Numbered from the stretch's first letter, positions 50,806-62,730 are shown. The stretch: DNA of 64,000 nt from Rhizobium sp. L51/94 (GCF_019355555.1 NZ_CP072141.1:3032001-3096000), one strand, 5' to 3'. Notes: generated by a model not told the origin, from the sequence alone. Program-made: numbers and translations.

Positions 50806-51926
50806 GCGCCTGCCCCCTTGAATTCTGCAATTGAACGTTTGTCGGCAATAGCCTCTACAAGATCCGCGAGCAAGTTTGCTGCCTCCGGCTTCCCCGTCGA
50901 TTTCGCAGCAGCGGCCATCTTGGCGAGCTTTTCGGGCGAATTCATCGAGCCTCGCAAGATCGCCGACAGTTTTTCCGACGAGAGCTCCGACTGTGCAATG
51001 ACCTTGGCTCCGCCATTCGCGGCAAGCGCTGCGGCATTGGCCGCCTGGTCGTGGTCGAGAGCATAGGGATAAGGCACGAGGATCGCCGGTCGGCCGATGA
51101 CCGCAAGCTCGGAGACCGTCGAGGCGCCGGAGCGGCAAATCACGAGGTGGGCAGCCGCAATCCGCTCGGCCATGTCGTTGAAGAACGGCGCGATGTCTGC
51201 TCCCATCTGCAGATGGACGACGCAGTTATTGACCGTCTCCATGTCCTCGACCCGCACCTGCTGGGTGATCCGCAGCCGGTTGCGGAGCGGCTCCTCCAGC
51301 AGGCTGACTGCGGTCGGAATAGCCTTGGAAAAGAACTGCGCGCCCTGGCTGCCGCCGAAGACGACGAGGTTGAACGGCTCATCCGGACCGGATGGATGAT
51401 AGGGCGTCTTGGCTGCCTCGATGACGGCCGGCCGCACGGGATTGCCGGTGGTAACCGTCTTTTCCGGGTACGCACCGCCATTGTCCGGCAGGAAGCCGCC
51501 GGCAATCGCTTTCACGCGGCCGGCCAGCGCCTTGTTAGCACGGCCCATCACGGCATTCTGCTCGTGGATGACGGTTGGCACGCCCATGCGTGTCGCGGCG
51601 AGCAACGGGGGAATCGTTGGATAACCGCCGAAACCGACGACGCAAAGCGGGCCGATGTTGCGGATCAGCTTTCGGGCCGCGCGCATGCCGGTCCAGAGCG
51701 TCCAGAGCGAGCGGGCGAGATTGACCGGGTTCTTGGAGCCGATCGTTGCGGAAGGCACCACGTGGATCTCGTCGGCTGGAAAGGAGCCCGCATAGCGCTC
51801 GGCGCGGCTGTCGGTGACCAGATGCACGGAGTAACCCCGATCGCGCAGCTTGTAGGCCAGCGCTTCGGCTGGAAATACATGGCCGCCGGTGCCACCGGCG
51901 GCGAGAAGAATGATGCCCTTGCTCAT
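50802..51926 (-). CDS. murG: UDP-GlcNAc:lipid I N-acetylglucosaminyltransferase
   Basis: 374 residues. It converts lipid I to lipid II at the inner face of the membrane. [21 protein letters not shown] is the first glycine-rich loop and [17 protein letters not shown] the donor-domain loop; [35 protein letters not shown] is the UDP-GlcNAc site. Starts 4 nt after ftsW. Confidence 0.96.
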   Translation of the reverse strand: MSKGIILLAAGGTGGHVFPAEALAYKLRDRGYSVHLVTDSRAERYAGSFPADEIHVVPSATIGSKNPVNLARSLWTLWTGMRAARKLIRNIGPLCVVGFGGYPTIPPLLAATRMGVPTVIHEQNAVMGRANKALAGRVKAIAGGFLPDNGGAYPEKTVTTGNPVRPAVIEAAKTPYHPSGPDEPFNLVVFGGSQGAQFFSKAIPTAVSLLEEPLRNRLRITQQVRVEDMETVNNCVVHLQMGADIAPFFNDMAERIAAAHLVICRSGASTVSELAVIGRPAILVPYPYALDHDQAANAAALAANGGAKVIAQSELSSEKLSAILRGSMNSPEKLAKMAAAAKSTGKPEAANLLADLVEAIADKRSIAEFKGAGA

Positions 51927-51930
51927 CGCA

Positions 51931-53085
51931 TCACTCCGCCGGAACGCCGTGGGTCACGCGAAACAGGCTGCGCTCCTGCATGCGCTTCTCCGGTCGGTGA
52001 CGGGTCAGCGCCAGGATGAAGCCTGCGGTGACGCAGATCGCGATCATCGACGAACCACCGTAGGAGATCAGTGGCAGGGTCATGCCCTTGGCCGGCAGCA
52101 ACTGCAGGTTCACGCCGACATTGATGATAGACTGGATGCCGATCTGCAGCACCAGGCCGGCAACGGCGAAGCGGTTGAAGTCGTTCTTCTCACGGTAGGC
52201 ATGAGATAGTCCGCGCAGGACGAGGACCGCGAAGATGCAGACCAGGAACATGCAGAAGATGATGCCGAACTCTTCCGCAGCCACCGAGAAGATGAAGTCG
52301 GTGTGGGCGTCGGGAATGATGCGTTTGACGATACCCTCGCCCGGACCGACGCCGAACCAGTCGCCGCGCACAATTGCCTCGCGGGCTGTATCGACCTGAA
52401 AGGTATCGCCTTCGCCGGTCAGGAACTTGTCGATGCGCAGCGCCACGTGCGGGAAGACGTAATAGGCGCTGAAAAGACCACCCACGCCCATGCCGCCAAG
52501 CACGAAGATCCACAGCCAGGGCATGCCCGCCATGAAGAACATGCCGGCCCAGACGGCCGATGTCAGGATGGTCTGGCCGAGGTCGGGCTGGGCGACCAGC
52601 AACGAGGCCACGATACCGAAGAGGATGATGGCAAAGAGGTTGCCCGGAATTTCAGGCTGGCGCGCATGCTCGGCAAAAAGCCAGGCGCAGACGACGACGA
52701 AGGCCGGCTTCATGAATTCCGAAGGCTGGATCGACAGGCTGGCGAGATTGACCCAGCGGCGCGAACCCTTGACTTCGACGCCGAAGAACAACGCAAACAG
52801 CATCATAGCCAGCGAGACGACAAGAATGATCACAGCCGTCCGGCGCACCTGACGCGGCGTCAGGAACGAAATGCCGATCATCACGGCGATTGCCGGGATG
52901 AGGAAAGCGGCATGGCGCTTGACGAAGTGGAACGGTTCAAGCCCGATGCGGGTCGCCACTGCCGGCGACGCTGCAAAGGACAGCATGAAGCCAATGCCGA
53001 GAAGCAGGATGAAAATCCCGAGGAAAAAACGATCGATCGTCCAGAACCAGTCGGCCAGGGCCCCACGGTCTACGCGGCTTACCAT
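51931..53085 (-). CDS. ftsW: Septal peptidoglycan polymerase FtsW (SEDS)
   Basis: 384 residues, about 10 membrane helices. The SEDS family polymerises lipid II at the septum together with FtsI. Signature segments are [73 protein letters not shown], and [17 protein letters not shown] single nucleotide separates it from murD. Confidence 0.95.
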   Translation of the reverse strand: MVSRVDRGALADWFWTIDRFFLGIFILLLGIGFMLSFAASPAVATRIGLEPFHFVKRHAAFLIPAIAVMIGISFLTPRQVRRTAVIILVVSLAMMLFALFFGVEVKGSRRWVNLASLSIQPSEFMKPAFVVVCAWLFAEHARQPEIPGNLFAIILFGIVASLLVAQPDLGQTILTSAVWAGMFFMAGMPWLWIFVLGGMGVGGLFSAYYVFPHVALRIDKFLTGEGDTFQVDTAREAIVRGDWFGVGPGEGIVKRIIPDAHTDFIFSVAAEEFGIIFCMFLVCIFAVLVLRGLSHAYREKNDFNRFAVAGLVLQIGIQSIINVGVNLQLLPAKGMTLPLISYGGSSMIAICVTAGFILALTRHRPEKRMQERSLFRVTHGVPAE

Positions 53086-53086
53086 C

Positions 53087-54499
53087 TCATGCGCCTCCTG
53101 TTGGCGAACCGATCAGCATGGTGATCCCTTCCAGCGCCGACACGTGTGCGACGAAGGAATCCCCTCTGACCTCGAAGTTCTTGTATTGGTCGAAACTTGC
53201 GCAAGCCGGTGATAGCATGACAGCAGCGCTGACGCCCTGATCCATCGCCGCATCGGCAGCCGCGTGCAGAACGGCGCGATCAAGCGTGCCGGAAATCTCG
53301 TATGGCACGGCCTCGCCCAGAGTGGCTGCAAACTGCGGTGCCGCCTCGCCAATCAGATATGCCTTGGCGATGCGGGGAAACAGCGGTGCAAGCGAAGCGA
53401 TGCCTCCCTCTTTCGGCAAGCCGCCGGCAATCCAGTAGATCCGCTCGTAGCTCGACAAGGCCGGAGCCGCTGCCTCGGCGTTGGTCGCCTTCGAATCATT
53501 GACGAACACGACAGTGCCGCGACGCGCCACCGGCTGCATGCGATGCTTCAGGCCCGGGAACGACGCAAGGCCGGACTGGATATCCTCGACGGATACGCCC
53601 ACCGCCAGGCAGGCGGCGATGGCCGCTGCGGCGTTCTGGGCATTGTGGCTGCCGCGCAATGTCTGGATGCCGTCGAGATCGGCGATGGCGGCCGTCTCTC
53701 CGGCCGATGCCCGGACAATCCGGCTCCCGTCGGCATATAGACCGTCTGACAACACCTGGCGGCGAGAGATGCGCATCACCGTGCCGCCGGCGCGTTCGAT
53801 GCGGTCGGCAATGACCGTCGAGAAGCTGTCGTCGACGCCGACGATCGACGTACCGCTGCCGGCCACAAGGCGCTCCTTGATATCGGCGTAATGCTGCATG
53901 GTCCCATGCCGGTCGAGATGATCGGGGGTCAGGTTGAGGAGGATACCGGCCGAGGGGTTAAGCGTCGGGGCGAGATCGATCTGGTAGGACGAGCACTCGA
54001 CGACATAATAGCGCTCGGCCCGCGGCGGATCGAGCGTCAGGATGGCGGTACCGATATTGCCGCCCATCTGTGTGTCGCGACCGCTCGATTTCAGGATATG
54101 GGCGATCAGCGCCGTCGTCGTCGATTTGCCGTTGGTGCCGGTAATCGCGATGAACGGGCAATCCGGTGCGTGCACGCGACGCTCGCGAACGAACAATTCG
54201 ACATCGCCGATGATCTCGACGCCTGCCGACCGGGCGAGGTCAACGGTCCAGTGCGGCTTCGGATGGGTCAGCGGCACGCCGGGCGACAGCACGAAGCTCG
54301 ACAGCCTTGGCCAGTCGATTGTTCTAAGGTCGGCCGTCGGAACGCCGGCGGCCGTCGCCTTGGCAACGCTGTCGGGATTGTCGTCCCAGGCGGTGACGTC
54401 AGCACCGCCAGCCACCAGCGCCAGGGCCGTGGCGAGGCCCGAGCCGCCAAGCCCGAACAGCGCAACCCTTTTCCCCTTGAGCGTGGTGACCGCTATCAT
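53087..54499 (-). CDS. murD: UDP-N-acetylmuramoylalanine--D-glutamate ligase
   Basis: 470 residues. It adds D-Glu to UDP-MurNAc-L-Ala. ATP motif [36 protein letters not shown], and [25 protein letters not shown] are typical; N-terminal Rossmann is [16 protein letters not shown]. Its start lies 5 nt after the mraY stop. Confidence 0.96.
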   Translation of the reverse strand: MIAVTTLKGKRVALFGLGGSGLATALALVAGGADVTAWDDNPDSVAKATAAGVPTADLRTIDWPRLSSFVLSPGVPLTHPKPHWTVDLARSAGVEIIGDVELFVRERRVHAPDCPFIAITGTNGKSTTTALIAHILKSSGRDTQMGGNIGTAILTLDPPRAERYYVVECSSYQIDLAPTLNPSAGILLNLTPDHLDRHGTMQHYADIKERLVAGSGTSIVGVDDSFSTVIADRIERAGGTVMRISRRQVLSDGLYADGSRIVRASAGETAAIADLDGIQTLRGSHNAQNAAAAIAACLAVGVSVEDIQSGLASFPGLKHRMQPVARRGTVVFVNDSKATNAEAAAPALSSYERIYWIAGGLPKEGGIASLAPLFPRIAKAYLIGEAAPQFAATLGEAVPYEISGTLDRAVLHAAADAAMDQGVSAAVMLSPACASFDQYKNFEVRGDSFVAHVSALEGITMLIGSPTGGA

Positions 54500-54504
54500 C
54501 TCTT

Positions 54505-55605
54505 TTACCGCAGCTTCAGTGTAGACAGGCCGACCATCGCGAGCACGACGGCAATGATCCAGAACCGGACGACGACCTGGCTTTCCGTCCAGCCCTTCTT
54601 TTCGAAATGATGGTGGATAGGCGCCATCAGGAAAACGCGCCGCCCGGTCATCTTGAAGAAGCCGACCTGGATGATGACCGACAACGTTTCCATGACGAAA
54701 AGCCCACCGATGATTGCCATGACGATCTCATGCTTGGTGGCGACGGCAACCGTGCCGATCATGCCACCCAGCGCCAGCGAGCCTGTATCGCCCATGAAAA
54801 TAGCGGCCGGCGGCGCGTTGAACCACAGGAAACCGAGCCCCGCCCCGATCATCGCCCCAAGCACGACGGAAAGTTCGCCGGTGCCGGGCACGAAATTGAT
54901 CTGCAGGTAATTGGCAAACACGACGTTGCCGGCGAGATAGGCGATGACGCCGAACGACGCCGCTGCGATCATCACCGGAACGATGGCGAGACCGTCGAGT
55001 CCATCCGTCAGGTTGACCGAGTTGCCGGCCGCAACGATGACGAAGCCGCCGAACAGCACGAAAAACAGACCGAGATTGATCATGAAGTCCTTGAAGAAAG
55101 GAAAGGCGATCGACGAGCCGAAAGTCGATCCGGCCGGACCCGATGCCAACGCCGAGCGCATCATGAAATATACGGCGATGCACGCAATGACGAATTCGAT
55201 CAACAGGCGCTTGCGGCCGGAGAAGCCCTTGTCGCTCTGCTTGGTGACCTTGAGATAGTCGTCGTAGAAGCCGATGGCGCCGAAGCCGAGCGTTACCAGG
55301 AGAACCGCAACCACATAGACGCTGGAAAGGTCGGCCCACAACAGGCAGGAGCCGACGACACCGGCGATAATCATCAGCCCGCCCATCGTCGGCGTGCCGG
55401 CTTTCTTGAAATGCGTCTGCGGTCCATCGGCACGGATCGGCTGCCCCTTGCCCTGGCGAAGGCGAAGAGATGCAATGATTCTCGGTCCGAACAGGAAGAC
55501 GATCAGTGCCGAGGTGAACAGGGCGCCGCCGGTGCGAAACGTGATGTATCTGAACAGATTGAAGAATTTCACATGTTCAGAGAGGTCGACGAGCCAGATC
55601 AGCAT
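54505..55605 (-). CDS. mraY: Phospho-N-acetylmuramoyl-pentapeptide transferase
   Basis: 366 residues with 10 membrane helices. It transfers the muramoyl-pentapeptide to undecaprenyl phosphate to make lipid I. Catalytic Asp-rich regions: [34 protein letters not shown] and [10 protein letters not shown] (His loop). 29 bp after murF. Confidence 0.97.
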   Translation of the reverse strand: MLIWLVDLSEHVKFFNLFRYITFRTGGALFTSALIVFLFGPRIIASLRLRQGKGQPIRADGPQTHFKKAGTPTMGGLMIIAGVVGSCLLWADLSSVYVVAVLLVTLGFGAIGFYDDYLKVTKQSDKGFSGRKRLLIEFVIACIAVYFMMRSALASGPAGSTFGSSIAFPFFKDFMINLGLFFVLFGGFVIVAAGNSVNLTDGLDGLAIVPVMIAAASFGVIAYLAGNVVFANYLQINFVPGTGELSVVLGAMIGAGLGFLWFNAPPAAIFMGDTGSLALGGMIGTVAVATKHEIVMAIIGGLFVMETLSVIIQVGFFKMTGRRVFLMAPIHHHFEKKGWTESQVVVRFWIIAVVLAMVGLSTLKLR

Positions 55606-55634
55606 CCAGGGCCCTTTCTAGGGTCAAAATTCAA

Positions 55635-57068
55635 TTAGGTTTGCGGCTTCGTGTCGGAAACTGCAGGAAATTTGTCAAGCAAAGCCGCCACGATCTTGCC
55701 GAACCCGATGCCGAGCGACGACTTGATCATCAGCACATCGCCGGGCGCAACCGAGGAAAGAACGAAGGCGGTGAGCTCTTCCGTCGTCTCGCGATATTCG
55801 ACCTGCACTGTTTCAGGCAGCGCCTCTTTCAGGGCTAGCATCTCCGGTCCGGAGAGCCAGGCGTGTTCGATCCCCGCAGCAATCAGCGGACCCGCCAGAT
55901 CGGCATGCACCCTACGCGCATGTTCGCCCATCTCGAGCATGTCGCCAAGGACGGCGATGCGGCGTCCGCGATCATCACCGGCACCCGTTGCCAGCAGCGC
56001 CATTGCCGCGCGCATGGAGGCGGGGTTGGCATTGTAGCTTTCGTCGATGACGGTGAACGTGCCCGCCCTGATCGCAAGCCTGTGGCGTTTGCCGCGGCCC
56101 TTTTCCGGCTGCAGCGTCGCCAGCGCCTCGATAGCCCTGTCGAGGTCGCCGCCGACCAGCGTCACGGCGCCAAGCACGGCGAGAGCATTCTCGGCGATGT
56201 GGCGCCCGGGTGCACCGATTGCGATCTCGAACGTCTCGCTGCCGAGCGTCAGCCAAAGGGCAGATTTCTCGTCGGAACCGTTGAATTCTGCCAGCCGGAA
56301 GTCGGCCTTGGCATGCTGGCCGAAGCTGTAGATCCGCGTAATGCCGAGCGCCTGCGCCTGGCGCTCGAGGAACGAGAACTGGTCGCTGTCGCGGTTGAGG
56401 ATGATGTCTCCGTCGGGCTCTAGGCCCTCGAAGATCTCCGACTTGGCGGCCGCAATTTCCTTGATGCTCTTGAAGTTGCCGAGATGGGCGGCGGCCACCG
56501 TCGTGATGATCGCCACATGCGGGCGGACCATCTTCACCAGCGGCCTGATTTCGTCCGGATGGTTCATCCCGATCTCGAAGACGCCGAAGTCGGTATCGAT
56601 TGGCATCCGCGCCAGCGTCAGCGGCACACCCCAGTGATTGTTGTAGGATGCGACCGAGGCATGGACCTTGCCGGAGGGCGACAGCACGTGACGCAGCATC
56701 TCCTTGGTCGTGGTCTTGCCGACCGAGCCGGTAACGCCGATGATCTTTGCGCGCGACCGATGCCGGCCGGCGATGCCGAGCGTGGTCAATGCCGCCAGCA
56801 CATCCTCGACGACGATCATCGGCACGGTAAGGCGCCCGAGTGCCGGCAGTCGCGCTTCGCTGACAACCAGCAACGACGCGCCATTGGCCATCGCCATGCT
56901 CGCAAAGTCATGCCCATCGACACGATCGCCCTTGATGGCGAAGAAGGCTTCGCCGGGTCCGATCGAACGGCTGTCGATGGAAATTCCCGTAATACCCGCA
57001 GGCAACGAGCCAACAGGCCGGCCATGCATGATGTCGATCAGGTCTTCGCTTGTCCAAAGCCAGCTCAA
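55635..57068 (-). CDS. murF: UDP-N-acetylmuramoyl-tripeptide--D-alanyl-D-alanine ligase
   Basis: 477 residues. It adds the D-Ala-D-Ala made by Ddl. [20 protein letters not shown] is the ATP loop; [20 protein letters not shown] and [18 protein letters not shown] follow as expected. Overlaps murE by 4 nt (ATGA). Confidence 0.96.
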   Translation of the reverse strand: MSWLWTSEDLIDIMHGRPVGSLPAGITGISIDSRSIGPGEAFFAIKGDRVDGHDFASMAMANGASLLVVSEARLPALGRLTVPMIVVEDVLAALTTLGIAGRHRSRAKIIGVTGSVGKTTTKEMLRHVLSPSGKVHASVASYNNHWGVPLTLARMPIDTDFGVFEIGMNHPDEIRPLVKMVRPHVAIITTVAAAHLGNFKSIKEIAAAKSEIFEGLEPDGDIILNRDSDQFSFLERQAQALGITRIYSFGQHAKADFRLAEFNGSDEKSALWLTLGSETFEIAIGAPGRHIAENALAVLGAVTLVGGDLDRAIEALATLQPEKGRGKRHRLAIRAGTFTVIDESYNANPASMRAAMALLATGAGDDRGRRIAVLGDMLEMGEHARRVHADLAGPLIAAGIEHAWLSGPEMLALKEALPETVQVEYRETTEELTAFVLSSVAPGDVLMIKSSLGIGFGKIVAALLDKFPAVSDTKPQT

Positions 57069-58528
57069 GATGTCGTCTCCCCTAGTGCCCGGCGCACTTC
57101 CGCATGATCCGAGAACGGCAAGGTGACACCGGCGACCGTCTGGCCTTCCTCGTGCCCCTTGCCGGCCACGATCAGCGTATCGCCGGCCTTCAGCATGTCG
57201 ACTGCGGCGCGGATAGCCTCGGCACGGTCCGCGATTTCCGTGGCTGAGGTGGCCGCAGCCATGATTTCGGCGCGGATGGCAGCCGGTTGTTCAGAGCGCG
57301 GATTGTCGTCGGTGACGATGACGACGTCGGCCAGCCGGCAGGCGATCTCGCCCATGATCGGCCGCTTGCCACGATCCCGGTCGCCACCGCAGCCAAAGAC
57401 GACGATGACACGACCGGTGGTAAAAGGCCGCACAGCCGCAAGCACGTTTTCCAGTGCATCCGGCTTGTGGGCGTAATCGACATAGGCAAGCGCGCCGTCG
57501 CGCGTCTGGCCGATCAGCTCAAGCCGTCCGGAAGCACCCTGGAGCTTTTCCAGCGCCTGCATTGCCACGGCCGCTGGAGCACCGGTCGAAATCGCAAGGC
57601 CGGCTGCAACCAGCGCATTGGCGATCTGGAAATCGCCGGCCAGCGGAATGTGAACCTCGAAGATCTCGGTGCCGAAATGCACCTCGGCGACCTGCTTGTG
57701 GCGCGAATGCTCGACCCGCTTCAACGTCAGGAAATTGCCCTTGCGGCCAACGGTGCGGATATCGTGACCAGCCTGCCGGGCAGCAGCTACGGCCTGATCC
57801 GACCAGGCGTCGTCGGCAAAGATGACGGCTGGCGATCCCTGCGGCAGCAGCGTATCGAAAAGCCGCATCTTAGCGGCCATATAGGCCTCTACGGTCGGGT
57901 GATAGTCCATGTGATCGCGGCCGAGATTGGTAAAGCCAGCAGCCTTGAGACGCACACCATCGAGACGGAACTGGTCAAGCCCATGGCTGGAGGCTTCCAT
58001 CGCGGCATGGGTCACGCCCTCGTCGGCAAGTTCGGCCAGCAGTTTGTGCAGCGACACCGGATCCGGCGTCGTCAGCGAGCCATAGTCGTTGCGGCTGGGC
58101 GAGATGACGCCAGTCGTGCCGATCATTGCGGCGGTGCTTCCGGCATGCGCCCAGATCTGGCGGGTGAAGGAGGCAACGGAGGTCTTGCCGGCCGTACCCG
58201 TGACGGCGACCATCGTCTCCGGCTGGCGCCCGTAGAAGCGCGCGGCTGCCAGCGCCAACAGGCGGCGCGGCTCGGACACGGCTACAACCGGAACCGAACC
58301 GGCATCCGCCGCATGCCGGGCGAAAATCACAGCAGCGCCGCGCGCAGCGGCATCGGCCACGAAGGCGGCGCCATCGGCCTTGGTGCCGGCAACCGCGACA
58401 AAGGCCATTCCCGGCGTAATCTGCCGGCTGTCGGCGGAAAGACCCGTGATGTCGATGTCGCCCAGCGAGCCGCCGACCGGTCCGTTCAACTCGGGAAAAT
58501 CAGTCCCGACGAGATCACGCAATTTCAT
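57065..58528 (-). CDS. murE: UDP-MurNAc-tripeptide ligase, meso-diaminopimelate adding
   Basis: 487 residues. Mur ligase for the third residue. [18 protein letters not shown] is the ATP loop; [18 protein letters not shown] contains DNPR, the motif that marks meso-diaminopimelate specificity, as expected for Gram-negative wall. A 65-bp gap lies between the ftsI stop and this start, the largest in the mraZ-murB run. Confidence 0.96.
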   Translation of the reverse strand: MKLRDLVGTDFPELNGPVGGSLGDIDITGLSADSRQITPGMAFVAVAGTKADGAAFVADAAARGAAVIFARHAADAGSVPVVAVSEPRRLLALAAARFYGRQPETMVAVTGTAGKTSVASFTRQIWAHAGSTAAMIGTTGVISPSRNDYGSLTTPDPVSLHKLLAELADEGVTHAAMEASSHGLDQFRLDGVRLKAAGFTNLGRDHMDYHPTVEAYMAAKMRLFDTLLPQGSPAVIFADDAWSDQAVAAARQAGHDIRTVGRKGNFLTLKRVEHSRHKQVAEVHFGTEIFEVHIPLAGDFQIANALVAAGLAISTGAPAAVAMQALEKLQGASGRLELIGQTRDGALAYVDYAHKPDALENVLAAVRPFTTGRVIVVFGCGGDRDRGKRPIMGEIACRLADVVIVTDDNPRSEQPAAIRAEIMAAATSATEIADRAEAIRAAVDMLKAGDTLIVAGKGHEEGQTVAGVTLPFSDHAEVRRALGETTS

Positions 58529-58593
58529 GGCGTCTACTTCTTTGTTCTAGGCCTGCCCGCCCCACGCGAATCGACCGCGTTATCCATTCAATC

Positions 58594-60345
58594 TCAATAA
58601 GACACCAGCAAGGCGGAGCCGCCCTCCCCGAATTTCGGTTTTACACCGAGAATCGCTGCCGAACGGGCGATGATATCGCGCGCGATGGGGGCTGCCGTAT
58701 AGGCTGAAATCGTGCCCCCGTGCTCGCCGGTCATCGGTTCGTCGCAAAAGCTCATGACCACATAGCGGGGATTGTCGATCGGGAAGGCTGCGAGGAAGGT
58801 GTTGAAGTTGGCCGTGTGGGAGTAGCGACCGTTGACGACCTTGTCCGCTGTGCCGGTCTTGCTGCCGACATCGTAGCCGGGAACGCGGGCGGCACGACCG
58901 GAACCCTTGGAGCCATTGAAGTCCAGCAGGAAGCGGACGTCGTCGCTGGTGCTCTTCTTGATGACGGTTTTCGCGACCAGGTCGGCCTGCTCTGCGGTGC
59001 GTGGCAGAAAGGTCGGCTCGATAAGCTTGCCGCCGTTGACGAGCGCCGCACCGGCCACCGCCGTCTGCAGCGCCGTCGTCGAGACGCCGTGGCCGAAGGA
59101 GATGGTGATCGAGTTGATCTTCTTCCAGACTTTCGGCTGGCTTGGCGTCTTCACCTCGGGTAGTTCTGTCGGCATCCGGGTCAGGAGACCGAGGCGCGTC
59201 AGGAACTCCTTGTGGGCATCAATGCCGACGAGATCGGCGATCTTCGCCGTCCCGATGTTGGACGAATACTGGAAGATTTCCGGAACGGTCAGCACGCGGC
59301 CCTGGCCATGGAAATCGTGGATCACGAAGCCACCGATGCGGATCGGCGCGCTGGCATCGAAAGCGTCCCGAAGCGTCACCTTGCCGCTGTCGAGCGCCAT
59401 TGCCATCGTGAAGGTCTTGAAGGTCGATCCCATCTCGAAGGTGCCGTTCGACATACGGTTCAGCCAGCCTTCGGCGGCACTCGCGTTCGGCTCGTTCGGA
59501 TCGAAATCAGGGGCTGACGCCATGGCGATGACTTCGCCGGTCTTAACGTCGAGCACGATGGCACCGCCGCCCTTGGCCTTGAAGTTGACGACCGCCTTGG
59601 TCACGACATCGCGGGCAATGGCCTGGACGCGGACGTCGATCGACAGCTTGACCGGCTCAAGCGGCTCATTGCTGGTCATGCCAACGGCGGCGAGATCGGC
59701 AAGGCCCTGATCGTCGATATATTTTTCCATACCCATGACGCCGCGGTTGTCGATGTTGACATAGCCGAGGATATGCGAGGCCGTCGGGCCGCCGGGATAG
59801 AAGCGGCGCTTTTCCGGCCGGAAACCGATTCCGGGAATACCGAGCGCCAGGATCTGGCTCTGCTGCTTCGGCGTCAACTGGCGCTTCAGCCAGGCGAAGT
59901 GCGACGTGTTGGTCGAAAGCTTTTTGTAAGTCCCCTTGAGATCGAGATCCGGCAGCACTGTCGAAAGTTTTTCGACGGCGTCGTCGACATCGACGATCTT
60001 GTTCGGCTCGGCAAACAGCGACACCGTACGGATGTCGGTCGCGAGCAGCGCCCCGTTGCGGTCGACGATGTCGGGCCGCGAGGCCATCAGCCTGTCGGCC
60101 GGCAGAATGCTCGATACGGTATCGGGCATGGCAGTGCCATACTCGACCAGTCGCGCGCCGATAATGCAGTAGACGACGCCGAAGCTCACGCTCAACAACA
60201 GGACGCGGCTCCGCGCCTGCCCCGTCTTGCGCTTTCGCGATCCCTCGACGACCGCGCTTGCAAGCGCGTCGACTGGCTTGCCGTTGGTACCGGCGGAAAA
60301 ATGTGCCTTGCTCTTCAAGAGCATGATGCGGGATAGAAAAGACAT
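58594..60345 (-). CDS. ftsI: Septal transpeptidase FtsI (PBP3)
   Basis: 583 residues. It cross-links septal wall. One N-terminal membrane helix (about residues 48-66), a pedestal domain, then the transpeptidase domain with active-site S307-TFK310, SSN at 361-363 and KTG at 497-499. All catalytic motifs are complete. Its start overlaps the ftsL stop by 1 nt (TGATG). Confidence 0.96.
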   Translation of the reverse strand: MSFLSRIMLLKSKAHFSAGTNGKPVDALASAVVEGSRKRKTGQARSRVLLLSVSFGVVYCIIGARLVEYGTAMPDTVSSILPADRLMASRPDIVDRNGALLATDIRTVSLFAEPNKIVDVDDAVEKLSTVLPDLDLKGTYKKLSTNTSHFAWLKRQLTPKQQSQILALGIPGIGFRPEKRRFYPGGPTASHILGYVNIDNRGVMGMEKYIDDQGLADLAAVGMTSNEPLEPVKLSIDVRVQAIARDVVTKAVVNFKAKGGGAIVLDVKTGEVIAMASAPDFDPNEPNASAAEGWLNRMSNGTFEMGSTFKTFTMAMALDSGKVTLRDAFDASAPIRIGGFVIHDFHGQGRVLTVPEIFQYSSNIGTAKIADLVGIDAHKEFLTRLGLLTRMPTELPEVKTPSQPKVWKKINSITISFGHGVSTTALQTAVAGAALVNGGKLIEPTFLPRTAEQADLVAKTVIKKSTSDDVRFLLDFNGSKGSGRAARVPGYDVGSKTGTADKVVNGRYSHTANFNTFLAAFPIDNPRYVVMSFCDEPMTGEHGGTISAYTAAPIARDIIARSAAILGVKPKFGEGGSALLVSY

Positions 60346-60839
60346 CAGCGCTTCACCGATCCCGTTTTGATATCGTCGACACCGGACTTGCCATGCTTAG
60401 CCGGTGCCAGCCTTGCGACTGGCTTCGGCGCAGGCTTGGCTGCCACGTCGGCTATAACCTTGCGGATATCGGCATCGCTGTCGTCGCCCTTTGATGTGCC
60501 GGGCTTTGCGGTCGGCTTGCCGTCCATGATACCCGGAGGTGGCGGTAGCTGGCTGCGCAGCATTGGCAGCTCATTCGGCTGCACGAGGGATGTCGAGAGT
60601 GTCGGCTGCAGCTGCAGTTCGCTGTTATAGTTGGCGACCAACCGCTCGAGGCGGTTCGGCTGTACGACCAGCGCCCAGTCGGCCTTCAGCAGCTCGATGG
60701 TATCCTTCTCGAGCTTGATCTCGGCTTCGAGGTGATGCACCTCCTCGAGCTTGAGCTCGGCGCGGTGCTTGATGGTGTAGGTCACGGCCGCCGCAGTGGT
60801 CATGACGCCGATGAGCACGATATCGAAGGTCTTCAGCAT
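60345..60839 (-). CDS. ftsL: Cell division protein FtsL
   Basis: 164 residues. A membrane helix (FDIVLIGVMTTAAAVTYTIKH, about residues 4-24) is followed by a coiled-coil/leucine zipper (LEEVHHLEAEIKLEKDTIELLK) and a Pro/Lys-rich tail not seen in E. coli FtsL (121 residues). It forms a complex with FtsQ and FtsB to activate FtsWI. The start ATG 60839 lies 1 nt after the rsmH stop. Confidence 0.9.
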   Translation of the reverse strand: MLKTFDIVLIGVMTTAAAVTYTIKHRAELKLEEVHHLEAEIKLEKDTIELLKADWALVVQPNRLERLVANYNSELQLQPTLSTSLVQPNELPMLRSQLPPPPGIMDGKPTAKPGTSKGDDSDADIRKVIADVAAKPAPKPVARLAPAKHGKSGVDDIKTGSVKR

Positions 60840-60840
60840 C

Positions 60841-61866
60841 TCAACCTCCAAGCTTTGCAAGGGTGGCAAGGTTCGGCAGCTCGAAAATCGAGACGTCGGC
60901 TGCTTCTGCCGGCGCAGCGGTTCGCACAGCAGCACGCAGCTTGGCCGAACGGGCACGTGGATTGAGCTCGGCCTCGACCTCGCCGGCCGAGACGACCTGC
61001 TTGCCGATGGCATCGAAAGTCGCCGCCCGCTCGTGGACGACTGGCATATGGCGCGAGCCCGTCGAGCGGCCCGAACGGTCGGTGAGGAACTTCTTGACGA
61101 TGCGGTCTTCCAGCGAATGGAAGGTGACGACGACCAGGCGGCCGCCGGGCTTCAACGCCCGCTCGGCGGCAAACAGCGCTTCGGCCAGTTCACCGAGCTC
61201 GTCGTTGACGAAGATACGCAGCGACTGGAAGACACGGGTCGCCGGATGGATCTTGTCCTTGGCCTTGCGGGGCGTTACCAGCTCGATCAGTCCTGCAAGA
61301 TCACGCGTCGTCTCGAAAGGCTTTTCGGCACGGCGCTTCTCGATGGCATGGGCAATGCGCGGCGCCTGCTTTTCCTCGCCGAGAAAGACGAAGATTCGGA
61401 TAAGGTCGGCGAGCTTGGCATTGTTGATGACGTCGGCAGCAGACACGCCCTTTGCCGACATGCGCATGTCGAGCGGACCGTTCCTCTGGAACGAGAAGCC
61501 GCGCTCGGCCTCGTCGATCTGCATCGAGGATACGCCGATATCGAGAACGATGCCGTCGAGACCGCCCTCAGGAGCATGCTCTGCCAGCTGCGAGAATTGC
61601 GAGTGAATGAGAGTAAGTTTGCCGGGATGAGCTTCGACCAGCGCCTGGCCTGCCGCAATCGCCGTCGGATCGCGGTCGAGCGCAATCACATCGGCACCCG
61701 ACGCCAACAGCGCCGACGTATAGCCGCCAGCCCCGAACGTGCCGTCGAGAATGACCTTGCCAGGCGCAGGCTCCAGCGCCCTTACGACTTCGGCCAGGAG
61801 AACCGGAATATGACGAAGCGGCCCGCCACCGGCTTCAGCACAATCTCCGCCAGGTTGAGCTTCCAT
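60841..61866 (-). CDS. rsmH: 16S rRNA (cytosine1402-N4)-methyltransferase
   Basis: 341 residues. Usually the second gene of the dcw cluster (MraW/RsmH). [13 protein letters not shown] opens the domain; [16 protein letters not shown] is the SAM loop; [19 protein letters not shown] and [15 protein letters not shown] are characteristic, as is [16 protein letters not shown]. The start ATG 61866 is 17 nt after mraZ; the upstream open frame is not family-like. Confidence 0.96.
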   Translation of the reverse strand: MEAQPGGDCAEAGGGPLRHIPVLLAEVVRALEPAPGKVILDGTFGAGGYTSALLASGADVIALDRDPTAIAAGQALVEAHPGKLTLIHSQFSQLAEHAPEGGLDGIVLDIGVSSMQIDEAERGFSFQRNGPLDMRMSAKGVSAADVINNAKLADLIRIFVFLGEEKQAPRIAHAIEKRRAEKPFETTRDLAGLIELVTPRKAKDKIHPATRVFQSLRIFVNDELGELAEALFAAERALKPGGRLVVVTFHSLEDRIVKKFLTDRSGRSTGSRHMPVVHERAATFDAIGKQVVSAGEVEAELNPRARSAKLRAAVRTAAPAEAADVSIFELPNLATLAKLGG

Positions 61867-61883
61867 TCCGTCCCCTCGTTGTA

Positions 61884-62321
61884 TCAGGAACGCATGCCCG
61901 CCAGCCTGCGCTCCTCTCTTGCGGTTGCCTGCAGGGCTTGAAACGCCTGCGGCTCCCAAAGCTGAAAGTAGTCCGCCCGACCCACGAAGGTCACCTCGTC
62001 GGTGATTCCGGTGAAATCGCGGATGAAATCCGTGACCATCAACCGTCCCTCGGCATCGAGCTTCATGAAGACCCCGCCCCCATGGATGAGGAGCGACATC
62101 TGATTCGCCTGCGACGAAAACGGATCTTCCGCCGCAATCTGTTGCTCGAACCGGTCGAGCAGATCCAGTCCGCCGATGCTGATCGCCGGGAACACGAAAT
62201 CCTGGAAGCAGTACAGCTCCGGAATGGCGCGCTCCGACAGCACCGATCGAAATACCGAAGGCACGGAAACGCGGCCCTTGGCATCGATCTTGTTCGTCGC
62301 ATTCGACAGGAAGCGTTTCAT
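61884..62321 (-). CDS. mraZ: Transcriptional regulator MraZ
   Basis: 145 residues with two SpoVT/AbrB-like beta-barrel domains ([19 protein letters not shown] and [23 protein letters not shown]), the form of MraZ. It represses its own dcw operon by binding TGGGN repeats. The start ATG 62321 is chosen because family members begin at MxRFLSNxTN; an ATG at 62384 or GTG at about 62333 would add 21 or 4 residues. First gene of the cluster. Confidence 0.9.
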   Translation of the reverse strand: MKRFLSNATNKIDAKGRVSVPSVFRSVLSERAIPELYCFQDFVFPAISIGGLDLLDRFEQQIAAEDPFSSQANQMSLLIHGGGVFMKLDAEGRLMVTDFIRDFTGITDEVTFVGRADYFQLWEPQAFQALQATAREERRLAGMRS

Positions 62322-62497
62322 GACGCGAAACACCCGTTTCCATTGGTCGCGCGAAAATCCTTCGCCCACATTCACTGCCGCCATCGCACAAAGCTTCGCC
62401 CGCCGGAAAAACTATTGTCTTCCCGGTCTCCCCGAGAGGAGCACGACCTTTACTTTGCGATGATTGGGCCTTGATTTGCCCCTGTGCAGTGCGAATT

Positions 62498-62532
62498 TGG
62501 GATACCATGGGACCATATGGGCGTCAATGGGA
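62498..62532. promoter_or_regulatory. MraZ box: four TGGGN repeats over a sigma-70 promoter
   Basis: On the plus strand TGGGA-TACCA-TGGGA-CCATA-TGGGC-GTCAA-TGGGA gives four TGGGN units with exact 5-nt spacers. This is the known MraZ recognition pattern (direct TGGGN repeats, 5-nt spacers). On the minus strand the same DNA reads TTGACG (62527-62522), 17 nt, then TATCCC (62504-62499), a plausible -35/-10 pair for mraZ, so bound MraZ would cover the promoter. Confidence 0.88.
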
Positions 62533-62575
62533 TACGGCCTGCGGAAGCCGGTTGCAGTCCCCCATATTCATAGGC

Positions 62576-62598
62576 CGTTAAGCTTAACGAAAGGTTAG
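62576..62598. promoter_or_regulatory. Palindrome and CtrA-like site upstream of mraZ
   Basis: CGTTAAGCTTAACG (62576-62589) is a perfect 14-bp palindrome. Overlapping it, TTAACGAAAGGTTAG (62584-62598) fits TTAA-N7-TTAA with one mismatch, the CtrA binding pattern. It is about 50 bp upstream of the -35 of the putative mraZ promoter. Confidence 0.5.
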
Positions 62599-62730
62599 GA
62601 AGTGCGGCATTTGCCCGCCGCGAGCGCCTGAGAGGCGATCGCATTGCTTGAAAAAATTGGACATTTGACTATCGATTAGCGACCGCAAATAAAGGGCGCG
62701 AGGCGCCACCGCAGTGCTCGAAAAAAATTA

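Larger units (their letters stand above)
62322..62730. other. Control region upstream of mraZ
   Basis: About 409 bp between mraZ and the RNase P RNA. It holds the promoter and MraZ box, the palindrome and CtrA-like site listed separately, and no further gene. A long 5' leader of about 170 nt is implied if transcription starts near 62492. Confidence 0.6.

Noticed and set aside
62384..62384. mraZ start at ATG 62384
   Set aside because: Family members begin at MxRFLSNxTN, which is ATG 62321; the extra 21 residues are not conserved-looking and no ribosome-binding site precedes 62384.
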